Shown in pieces: positions 26,278 to 33,484 of a stretch of DNA of 64,000 nucleotides. Position 1 is the stretch's first letter, and every line of letters starts with the position of its first letter. The stretch lies in NCBI RefSeq assembly GCF_004770475.1, contig NZ_RQHK01000002.1, forward strand, positions 210,001 to 274,000. Direction: 5' to 3'. The stretch is from Leptospira mtsangambouensis. GTDB lineage: Bacteria; Spirochaetota; Leptospiria; Leptospirales; Leptospiraceae. The position numbers were made by a program, and so were the translations under genes. The notes under the pieces were generated by a model that was given only the letters and a program-made list of their open reading frames with translations, did no database searches and was not told the DNA's origin.

Positions 26278-27081
26278 ATGTTTTCTATTCAAATGATCGT
26301 TTTCCGAGTTTTTCTGATTTTTTTTATGATTCTAAGTTTTTCCTGTAAGTCCACCACGGAACGTTTGTTTGATCCAAGAGACAAAAAAGACGAAAGCGGA
26401 AAAACATTGGTAGGTTTTATTTTATTTGATGAAACAGAAAGAACAGATATATTAATCGCTAGTAGTTTTGTTTCACTACAATCTTTGCGTGGGGAAAACA
26501 TCGAAATATTTGAAGTTGAAGAGATAGACGAAACCAGGGAATCTTTTAAAGGAAATTCTACCAAAAATCCTTTTTATTATTTTGAAGAAGAAGAAAAGTC
26601 GTACGTCTCTTATTCCAACTCCGCAAAAAACTCCTCCTTTAATCCGAATATTTTAAACGGAGATAAAGAGTATTTGATACGAGAACTCAAGTGGACAAGA
26701 AGTTGCGGTGACAAATGTCGAGTGAACATGCAATCTCGTTTAAACCCTTACAAGAGTTATAAAACTTTAAAAATAAATGGAAAACCAGGGGAAATCGTTT
26801 TTTTAGGAATTTTTACAATCAAAACAAAAGTGATTCCTGAATCTACTTCCTTATTCTCAAACAAATCAAGTTTTACAATTGAGTTCAACCAAGTGCAAGA
26901 CAACTCAGAGTTTTACCAAAGGAGAATGGATCCAGACCAAGAAAAATGGATTTTTGATTTGAAATCTGGAAAAAATCAGAAGTCGGCAGAAATAAAATTT
27001 TTACAATCCATCATGGAAATGCAAAAAACCGGGTTTTGGTACAACAAAGCCAAAGAAAAATTAAAAACGCTGGAAAAATGA
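26278..27081 (+). CDS. putative lipoprotein
   Basis: A 267-aa protein with an N-terminal hydrophobic segment ending at a lipobox-like LSFSC (about 20-24). The mature part is rich in Lys, Glu and aromatic residues. It has two close cysteines (RSCGDKCRVN, about residue 144-148) that could form a disulfide, and no domain I recognise. It is the first of six plus-strand exported proteins at 26.3-31.7 kb; 31 bp separates its stop from the next gene, so co-transcription is likely. Confidence 0.6.
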   Translation: MFSIQMIVFRVFLIFFMILSFSCKSTTERLFDPRDKKDESGKTLVGFILFDETERTDILIASSFVSLQSLRGENIEIFEVEEIDETRESFKGNSTKNPFYYFEEEEKSYVSYSNSAKNSSFNPNILNGDKEYLIRELKWTRSCGDKCRVNMQSRLNPYKSYKTLKINGKPGEIVFLGIFTIKTKVIPESTSLFSNKSSFTIEFNQVQDNSEFYQRRMDPDQEKWIFDLKSGKNQKSAEIKFLQSIMEMQKTGFWYNKAKEKLKTLEK

Positions 27082-27112
27082 AGGGCGACAAAGTTACTTT
27101 TTGTTCCATTGA

Positions 27113-28264
27113 ATGAGTCTAAACTGCGATTCATTTAGTGGAGAGAAGTATTTGCGATATTTACCATTTTATCTATTTTTATTTTTTGTTTTTTCCCTTA
27201 CCCAATGCAAAGCTTTCGGCAAGGACCCAGAAGGTTCCCACCTTGAGAAAATAAAAACATCCACTCATTATGACGAGAGTCGTGAACAATTTGTAAATCG
27301 TAGACCCGATGTATTAGAGAAAATGAGAGAGAAACAAAATTTCTTTTCTCTTTTTTTTAAATTTATCTTCGGTGGCGACAAACACCAAAAACCGGATGTG
27401 AAGTTACCGGAAGAAAAACCAGACTTTGCTGAGTTTTTAAAACCGGATGAAAATATAAAATTCATTTGGTTTGGGCATTCCACCTTTCTTGTGAATATAG
27501 AAGGGAAACTTTTGTTTTTTGATCCTGTGTTTTCGGAGTCTGCCGCCCCTTTTAGTTTTATGGTGAAACGATTCCAAGATGCAGTGGTAAAGTTGGAAGA
27601 ACTCCCACCAATTGATTACATCATCATTTCTCATGATCATTACGACCATTTGGATATGCAAACCATAGAATTTTTTAAATCAACAAAAACAAAGTTCATC
27701 ACACCACTTGGTGTTACTTCGCATATAAAAGAGTGGGGTGTTTCCGAAGATCGCCTAACGGAGTTAGACTGGTGGCAGACCTTGGATCTGGGAAAACTAA
27801 AAATTGTTTGTACACCTGCCCAACATTTTTCGGGAAGGCGAGGAATGAATGGAAATAAAACTTTATGGTCTTCATGGACTGTGATTGGTGAAAAAGAAAG
27901 ATTCTATTTCAGCGGTGACTCCGGATATGATGTACATTTCAAAGACATTGGAGATAAATTTGGACCATTTGATTTAACATTCATCGAAAATGGACAATAC
28001 AATCCAATGTGGGAAGCGGTCCATGTATTGCCGGAACAAACAGCCAAAGCACATTTGGATTTAAGAGGGAAACGACTTGTGCCAGTCCATTGGGGGATGT
28101 TCAATTTGTCTTTGCACAGTTGGTATGAACCGGCTGAATCATTAGAAAAACAGGCAGAGGTTTATAAAATTGATCTCCTAACACCCAAATTTGGGCAAAT
28201 TGTGAAAATTCGTGAACCCAACCTAATGGAGCGTTGGTGGAAAAAATTCATCCAATCGGAATGA
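27113..28264 (+). CDS. MBL-fold metallohydrolase lipoprotein (NAPE-PLD-like)
   Basis: A 383-aa protein with a lipobox-like SLTQC (about 30-34), then a metallo-beta-lactamase fold. The zinc motif HDHYDH lies in IIISHDHYDHLD, after FGHSTFLVNIEGKLLFFDPVFSE. Later metal ligands include PAQHFSGR, FSGDSGYD and PVHWGMFNL. This layout matches N-acyl-phosphatidylethanolamine phospholipase D-like and UlaG-like hydrolases. A phospholipid or lipid-like substrate at the outer membrane is plausible, given the lipoprotein anchor, but unproven. Located 31 bp after the preceding lipoprotein gene. Confidence 0.82.
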   Translation: MSLNCDSFSGEKYLRYLPFYLFLFFVFSLTQCKAFGKDPEGSHLEKIKTSTHYDESREQFVNRRPDVLEKMREKQNFFSLFFKFIFGGDKHQKPDVKLPEEKPDFAEFLKPDENIKFIWFGHSTFLVNIEGKLLFFDPVFSESAAPFSFMVKRFQDAVVKLEELPPIDYIIISHDHYDHLDMQTIEFFKSTKTKFITPLGVTSHIKEWGVSEDRLTELDWWQTLDLGKLKIVCTPAQHFSGRRGMNGNKTLWSSWTVIGEKERFYFSGDSGYDVHFKDIGDKFGPFDLTFIENGQYNPMWEAVHVLPEQTAKAHLDLRGKRLVPVHWGMFNLSLHSWYEPAESLEKQAEVYKIDLLTPKFGQIVKIREPNLMERWWKKFIQSE

Positions 28265-28303
28265 TTCTAATCGAATTGGGATCTGAAGTTTTGGTTATGT
28301 GGA

Positions 28304-28335
28304 GGTCCAAGGGTGGTCGAAAGGTTCCTTGGACC
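28304..28335 (+). terminator. terminator-like hairpin after MBL gene
   Basis: GGTCCAAGG (28304-28312) and CCTTGGACC (28327-28335) make a perfect 9-bp stem with a 14-base loop, 40 bp after the stop of the metallohydrolase gene. It is followed only by CTTTGT, so it is a weak intrinsic terminator or a 3' stabilising structure. Confidence 0.5.
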
Positions 28336-28492
28336 CTTTGTAGCGAAAATCAATACAAATCATAGTTAGATTCCAGATGGGAAAAAAATTCAATCCTTGT
28401 TTTACTAATAATTGTTAAATGAAAAATGCGATTTGACACTCCATTCGTTAATTCGAATGATGAGTGTTAAATTTTATTTTTGGTGCTCTAAA

Positions 28493-29533
28493 ATGAGAAA
28501 ATTTTCCCTATCTGTTCTTGTATCAAGTTTGTTAATTCTTTCTGCAATCGGTTGTACTCCGAAGTCAGACAATAATGATTCCCTAGCATTACTTTTGCTT
28601 GGGGCAGCGGCCTCAGCAAACAGTTCCTCCGAAGACTTAAGTTGCCAAAATAAAACACTGAATTGGACGATCCGCACTCCAGCGGCAACAAACCAGTGGA
28701 CTTCGATTACTTATGGGAATGGACTCTTTGTTGCTATATCGGCCGACGGAACCAATCGCGTGATGACCTCCCCCGATGGAATCACTTGGACAAGTCGTAA
28801 TCTCACCGTGGCAAATCCGTTTCAATCCGTTACTTATGGAAACGGACTCTTTGTTGGAGTTGCTGCGAATGCTATGGGCGGGAACCAAGTAGTCACTTCT
28901 CCGGACGGCATTACTTGGACAGATCGTGCGGCAGCGGCAATTGCTTCCTGGCAATCAGTCGCCTATGGAAATGGTCTTTTTGTGGCGGTGGCGGCAAACA
29001 CTGCTACACCGGTCATGACTTCCCCAGATGGAATTACTTGGACAAGTCGCACTCCTCCTGAAGCAAATGAGTTTCTACATGTATCTTTTCATAAAGGACA
29101 GTTCATTGCAACTGCTCAGACAGGAACCAAACGGGTCATGACTTCTCCTGATGGAATCAATTGGACGGCTCATGCTGCAACAGACACAAATGCATGGGTT
29201 TCCGTGGCTTATGGAAACGGTCTATATGTTGCTGTATCTGCAACTGGAACAGGAACCAATCGGGTGATGACTTCGCCTGACGGGAGCACTTGGACTGCAC
29301 GCGCAGCTGCAGAAGCAAACGATTGGAGAGCCGTTACCTATGCAAAAGGTATATATGTAGCACTTTCATTAACTGGAACCAATCGGATTATGATTTCGCA
29401 AGATGGAATCAACTGGAAATCACAAGTCGCACCAGAGCAAATTGGTTTGAAATCTCTTGTTTATGCAGATAATCGTTTTGTGGCAGTGGCTTATAATCAA
29501 GGTTCTAAAGTAATGACCGCTTCCTGCGAATAA
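28493..29533 (+). CDS. seven-repeat beta-propeller lipoprotein
   Basis: A 346-aa lipoprotein (lipobox-like LSAIGC). The body is seven tandem repeats of about 43 residues, each with WxSVxYGNGLFVAV, a short variable loop and VMTSPDGITW. Seven such units fit a seven-bladed beta-propeller. A Cys lies at the start (SCQNKTLNW) and another at the end (TASCE), so the ring may be closed by a disulfide. The ligand is unknown. The frame is open to 28412, but the ATG at 28493 begins a standard signal peptide (MRKFSLSVLVSSLLILS), so I use it. Confidence 0.78.
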   Translation: MRKFSLSVLVSSLLILSAIGCTPKSDNNDSLALLLLGAAASANSSSEDLSCQNKTLNWTIRTPAATNQWTSITYGNGLFVAISADGTNRVMTSPDGITWTSRNLTVANPFQSVTYGNGLFVGVAANAMGGNQVVTSPDGITWTDRAAAAIASWQSVAYGNGLFVAVAANTATPVMTSPDGITWTSRTPPEANEFLHVSFHKGQFIATAQTGTKRVMTSPDGINWTAHAATDTNAWVSVAYGNGLYVAVSATGTGTNRVMTSPDGSTWTARAAAEANDWRAVTYAKGIYVALSLTGTNRIMISQDGINWKSQVAPEQIGLKSLVYADNRFVAVAYNQGSKVMTASCE

Positions 29534-29571
29534 TCCTTTCAGACTAAATTTTTTTTAACCAACCAAATCAT

Positions 29572-29606
29572 ATCGAAACCACCCCTCTAGTAGAGGTGGT
29601 TTCGAT
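29572..29606 (+). promoter_or_regulatory. hairpin sequestering RBS and start codon
   Basis: Arms ATCGAAACCACC plus CTCT (29572-29588) and AGAGGTGGTTTCGAT (29592-29606) form a 15-bp stem with a two-base bulge and a 3-base loop. The ribosome binding site GAGGTGG (29593-29599) and the first bases of the ATG (29605) lie in the 3' arm, so the structure would block initiation until melted. It could also terminate the upstream transcript, but no U-tract follows. Confidence 0.65.
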
Positions 29607-30474
29607 GACAAAAAAAATAATTCTTTTTTTGACACTGAAGGTTTGTTCTTTGGTGACCTTCTTTTTATTGGCTCTTAGTTGTTCCGAAAAAGGTTCTCAA
29701 TTTGGCGAACCATGGCTCTTAAATCTTCTTAGTTTGGTATCGCCTGTTTCAGGGGATCAAAAAAATGAAAATAGTTTTGGATCAGAAAATTCGTTCAAAG
29801 TAAACTCCGTGTCTCCGAACATCGCGATGGAAAATTCGATTTTTTCCATAGAAGGTGAAAATTTAAAAGAACTAAGCGAAGAACAGTTATTTGGTGAAGG
29901 GTATTCCAAATTCCTAAAATTCACTGAAGTTTCTGACGCAAAGATCACAGTTTCCGTAATTCTCTGTCCTGAAGAATCTTTTGTATTTCCTTCCTCCTCC
30001 CAGAGCGAAAACCGAATTACCTTACCTTGTTTTGGTTCCAAAACATTCGTACTTCGACCTTTCAAATGGGAACAGGGATTGCCAATCAGCCCCACAATTT
30101 CTTTGTTTGCAACTAATTCCTTTCAAACCCTTCGGAATTTAGGAGAAATCGAATTTGTCACCAAACCTTCCTTACCTGAAGGAATCCAAATTTTACCAGA
30201 GACCGGGGAAATTTATGGAACACCATTGGAAACCACGGAAAATGAGTTTCGTTCCTATACAATCACAGCCCAACTGAAAACAGATCCATCAGTAAAACTC
30301 CAAACAACTGCCAATGTCCTTGTGGTATCGGAAATCGAAAAAAACAACCGCACTTGTAAACCTTTGGCAGTTACTTCCACTTGCCGAGGTCCTGCTCCGC
30401 ATACTTGCGCCAATGCATCTGTCTGTTATACGAGTCAATTTGTATGTATCGTTGATTCAAAATGCGGATTTTGA
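29605..30474 (+). CDS. putative lipoprotein with Ig-like domain and Cys-rich tail
   Basis: A 289-aa protein with a lipobox-like LLALSC (about 23-28). Residues about 155-245 resemble a putative-Ig (He_PIG) domain: GLPISPTISLFATN, LPEGIQILPETGEIYGTP and YTITAQL. The last 42 residues contain six cysteines (NRTCKPL, TSTCRG, PHTCAN, SVCYTS, FVCIV, SKCGF), probably a small disulfide knot. The adhesion-like architecture is typical of surface lipoproteins, but the ligand is unknown. A GTG at 29596 is an alternative start. Translation may be controlled by the overlapping hairpin. Confidence 0.68.
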   Translation: MTKKIILFLTLKVCSLVTFFLLALSCSEKGSQFGEPWLLNLLSLVSPVSGDQKNENSFGSENSFKVNSVSPNIAMENSIFSIEGENLKELSEEQLFGEGYSKFLKFTEVSDAKITVSVILCPEESFVFPSSSQSENRITLPCFGSKTFVLRPFKWEQGLPISPTISLFATNSFQTLRNLGEIEFVTKPSLPEGIQILPETGEIYGTPLETTENEFRSYTITAQLKTDPSVKLQTTANVLVVSEIEKNNRTCKPLAVTSTCRGPAPHTCANASVCYTSQFVCIVDSKCGF

Positions 30475-30581
30475 AACATAATCCTTTTGGACCAAGTAGT
30501 TAAAAATTAAAAAAAATTCCAGAATGGGGAACCAAGTATAAGGATTTTTGACCTATTTAGAAAATAATAAGTAGGTATTCT

Positions 30582-31115
30582 ATGCGTAAGCTGTTGATTG
30601 TGTTTCCCATTCTATTTGTATGTTGTTTCAGCTGTTCTTCCAATGAAGAAAACAATTTAATTCCAGGTACAAAACTCACTGGTGATCCGGTTGCCGATGC
30701 ACTTGTCCTTGCGGTGTTAACAAACCCACCATGTTTCTTCTTAACAACAGCAAATGCGAATACTCCTATCCTTTTAGGAGAAGGGCAAACTTCGATTTGT
30801 AGCAACCAACTTGTGAATGGAACTGTCCAAGTGCAAAAGTCTGGCACATATGAAGTTTCTGGTAGCTCAGGGCGGCAAACTTTGAGTTCTTCCAATTGTA
30901 ATTCCACAAGATTCGATTATCATGTTTTTCTAAAGGATGGAAACACAGATCTGTATTCAACAGGTTCGGGTCAAACCCTAACTCTTTCCCTTGAAGTTGG
31001 AAAATCATATTCCATTCAGTCCACTGGGTTAGTGGATCCTTCCGGTTACCAATGCCAAGGTCGGCCCGTTTCTTCTAGTATCACTCCATACAGAATCAAT
31101 TTAAGAAAACTTTAA
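30582..31115 (+). CDS. putative lipoprotein
   Basis: A 177-aa protein with lipobox-like CCFSC (about 14-18). The mature part is about 160 residues of likely beta-sandwich with GTYEVSGSSGRQTLSS, FDYHVFLKDGN and TGSGQTLTLSLEVGKSYSIQ. Four cysteines follow the lipobox, spaced as if to form two disulfides. I do not recognise the family. It stands alone on its strand, 107 bp from the preceding gene. Confidence 0.6.
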   Translation: MRKLLIVFPILFVCCFSCSSNEENNLIPGTKLTGDPVADALVLAVLTNPPCFFLTTANANTPILLGEGQTSICSNQLVNGTVQVQKSGTYEVSGSSGRQTLSSSNCNSTRFDYHVFLKDGNTDLYSTGSGQTLTLSLEVGKSYSIQSTGLVDPSGYQCQGRPVSSSITPYRINLRKL

Positions 31116-31150
31116 TAAATTGGGAGTAGGGTTTCTGTAACGATTTCAAA

Positions 31151-31194
31151 AGGTTCCCAAAGGTTTTAGGTAGTATCCGCAATTGCGGGAACCT
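31151..31194 (+). terminator. possible terminator structure
   Basis: AGGTTCCC (31151-31158) and GGGAACCT (31187-31194) could pair across 28 bases, and the interval contains a perfect 10-base palindrome CGCAATTGCG (31178-31187). It lies 35 bp after a lipoprotein stop and about 40 bp before the next start. No U-tract follows. Confidence 0.35.
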
Positions 31195-31233
31195 CCCATC
31201 GCATCTCTGTTAGTTTTTGTTTAGAATGGCAAC

Positions 31234-31746
31234 ATGAAACTTTTGGTTTGGGTTAGGTTGCCATTCCTTCTTCTATTTGTTACATTTGGTTCTTTGTTTC
31301 AATGTACCCCTGTGGATAAAAAATCATATTTTAAGGGTTTTTATCATACCTTGGACAAACGGCCACATGGACAACTGGCTTATGCAGAGAAACATGGATA
31401 CAATTCAGAATGTTTAGTTTTAATGGAAGGACCTGTCCCCAGTCGCATGGAACCTTGTGCCATTGGCGATAGGCGATCAGTAAGAGATATGTATCAGGAA
31501 TCTGAGGTGATAGTGGCGGGTGATTTTTTTCCGATCGAATGGTCCTTTGCAGGTTATGGATATGACTTACATGTCACAAATGAATACTATCAAAGTATTG
31601 TTTTCTTTTCAAGTTATTCACAAAGAAGAGGGTTTTATCGGTTTTCACCTTGGTATTACAGGCGTGATATATATGGGACTGAAGTGATGCGATACAATCC
31701 TGTATACCCATATCGGATTACTCCTTTTTATACAGGAGGACGTTAA
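31234..31746 (+). CDS. putative lipoprotein
   Basis: A 170-aa protein with a signal segment ending in lipobox-like SLFQC (about 20-24). The mature part is rich in Tyr, Arg and Pro (RRGFYRFSPWYYRRD, VYPYRITPFYTGGR) and has a possible disulfide (SECLVLMEG, EPCAIGDR). No domain is recognised. It is the last of the plus-strand lipoprotein run and is followed 73 bp later by the PhoD-like gene. Confidence 0.55.
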   Translation: MKLLVWVRLPFLLLFVTFGSLFQCTPVDKKSYFKGFYHTLDKRPHGQLAYAEKHGYNSECLVLMEGPVPSRMEPCAIGDRRSVRDMYQESEVIVAGDFFPIEWSFAGYGYDLHVTNEYYQSIVFFSSYSQRRGFYRFSPWYYRRDIYGTEVMRYNPVYPYRITPFYTGGR

Positions 31747-31819
31747 TAGATTTCCGATTGACGAATCGAGAAAAAATCTAAAAAAATTTAGATAACGTTA
31801 TAATTTTGGTGAACCCAAT

Positions 31820-32881
31820 ATGAAGCAGTTTTCTACTTTCTTTTTGTTTTTTCTATCAAGCATTTGTTTCCTTTTTTTTCAGTCTTCTGTATTGGGAAAG
31901 GATCGTGAAAGTTTACATATTGGATTTGGTTCCTGCCTTCACCAAGACAAAGAAAGTCCCATCCTTGGGCGATGGGAAAAAGAATCATTTGATCTGATTC
32001 TTCTGTTAGGTGATAATATTTACGCAGACAGTTTGGTTGCTGAAGAAAAAATCCCAGCGTACAAAAAACAATTTCTCCGACCTGAGTGGAAAACGATCAG
32101 GGCACAATCAAAAATTCTGGCAACTTGGGATGACCATGATTATGGGATCAATGATAGTGGGGGAGAATATACCGACAAAGTAAAAAGTCGCGAGGTATTT
32201 ATTTCTTTCGTGGGATCTATTATGCCAAAAGGTCGAAGTTTTGGAACCAAAGAGGGAAAAGGAATTTTTCATTCTTATTTTTTAGAATTTAAAAAGAAAA
32301 AAATTCACATCATCATCCCTGACTCAAGATACTTTCGTTCACCTTTAAAGCGGACATTTTTTTCTTATTTTACAGGCAAAGCTCGTTATCGTCCTAATGA
32401 TTCACCGGATGCCACACTATTAGGAGAAGAGCAATGGGCATGGTTAGTTGAAGAATTCAATAAACCTTCCGATTTACATGTTTTAGTTTCGGGAATTCAA
32501 GTGATTCCAACAGAACAGCCATTTGAAAAATGGGGAAACTTTCCAAATGATAGGGAAAGACTATTTCAGCTTTTAAGGGAAACAAAAGCCAAGGATCTAG
32601 TCATTCTTTCAGGAGATAGGCATATTGCAGAAATATATGAATTTCCATTATCAGAGACTCGAAAGTTAATCGAAATCACTTCCAGTTCTCTCAATTTACC
32701 ACTTCCATTTTTGCCATTGGAATATGATTCAGAATATAAACTTGGGCAGGCTTTTAGGGAAGAGAACTATGGATCCTTGCAGATTCAATTTAAGGAAGGA
32801 AAATTGATTTGGCGTTCTCAGATCAAAGACAAAACTGGAAATGTAGTTCTTTCCTATCCTAACAATGATTCTAAAGAATAA
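31820..32881 (+). CDS. PhoD-like phosphatase / metallophosphoesterase
   Basis: A 353-aa exported phosphoesterase with a signal peptide (KQFSTFFLFFLSSICFLFF). Metal-binding motifs of the PhoD family are visible: FGSCLHQ, LLLGDNIYAD, ATWDDHDYGIND and LSGDRHIAEIY, plus VSGIQVIPTEQ. These should hold two metals (Ca/Fe in PhoD) and hydrolyse phosphate mono- or diesters outside the cytoplasm. The length is near that of spirochaetal PhoD-like proteins. The TetR gene starts 33 bp downstream and may be co-transcribed. Confidence 0.88.
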   Translation: MKQFSTFFLFFLSSICFLFFQSSVLGKDRESLHIGFGSCLHQDKESPILGRWEKESFDLILLLGDNIYADSLVAEEKIPAYKKQFLRPEWKTIRAQSKILATWDDHDYGINDSGGEYTDKVKSREVFISFVGSIMPKGRSFGTKEGKGIFHSYFLEFKKKKIHIIIPDSRYFRSPLKRTFFSYFTGKARYRPNDSPDATLLGEEQWAWLVEEFNKPSDLHVLVSGIQVIPTEQPFEKWGNFPNDRERLFQLLRETKAKDLVILSGDRHIAEIYEFPLSETRKLIEITSSSLNLPLPFLPLEYDSEYKLGQAFREENYGSLQIQFKEGKLIWRSQIKDKTGNVVLSYPNNDSKE

Positions 32882-32914
32882 ACGTTTTTTATAAACAATC
32901 GGAGGATCCTCGTT

Positions 32915-33481
32915 TTGAAACCCAAACAAAAAATCTTAGAAAGTTCCTTTGCATTGTTTCGTGAAAAAGGTTTTCAGGCCACTGGAATTGCAGAAATTTT
33001 GGATAAGGCTGGAGCTTACAAAAAAACCTTATATGATCATTTCAAATCCAAAGATGATATTGGGTTTGAATACCTAAATTATCTTTCCGAGCAACAAAGA
33101 GTTGTTATGTTAAAAGTTCTGGCAAAAGCAAATAATATGTCGGACTTCATTGAAAAATGGGTTAACTTTATTGTCAGAAATCAAAGAAATACTTCTCGAA
33201 AGGATTGCCCCATTGCTCTTTTTTCTGGTGAAATTTCTCATTTAAGTCAGTTTGATGCCTATCGAAATAAAGCAGTTCATCATGTTTTAGAAACAGTGGA
33301 AACTTGTATTCTTAACTTTTCTCCAAATTTAAGACCTGAGCTTGTTAAGGCATTGAGTTATGAACTTTATATGAGTTATCTTGGTGGTCTCAGGCTTTAT
33401 GCGTTAACAAAAGATCGTAAGGTGATTGAGAGAATGAAATCACAAATGATTGCATCCGCAGAGCGTGTTGTTAAAAGTTAA
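32915..33481 (+). CDS. TetR-family transcriptional regulator
   Basis: A 188-aa TetR-type repressor. The N-terminal helix-turn-helix is clear: ILESSFALFREKGFQATGIAEIL, then KAGAYKKTLYDHFKSKDDIGFEY. The C-terminal ligand domain is variable, with a cysteine (RKDCPIALFS) at a position often seen in the TetR_C_33-like group. Translation starts at TTG, preceded by GGAGG at 9 bases. It ends 3 bp from the convergent TPM gene. Targets may include the PhoD-like gene or its own promoter; this is inference. Confidence 0.85.
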   Translation: MKPKQKILESSFALFREKGFQATGIAEILDKAGAYKKTLYDHFKSKDDIGFEYLNYLSEQQRVVMLKVLAKANNMSDFIEKWVNFIVRNQRNTSRKDCPIALFSGEISHLSQFDAYRNKAVHHVLETVETCILNFSPNLRPELVKALSYELYMSYLGGLRLYALTKDRKVIERMKSQMIASAERVVKS

Positions 33482-33484
33482 GGG

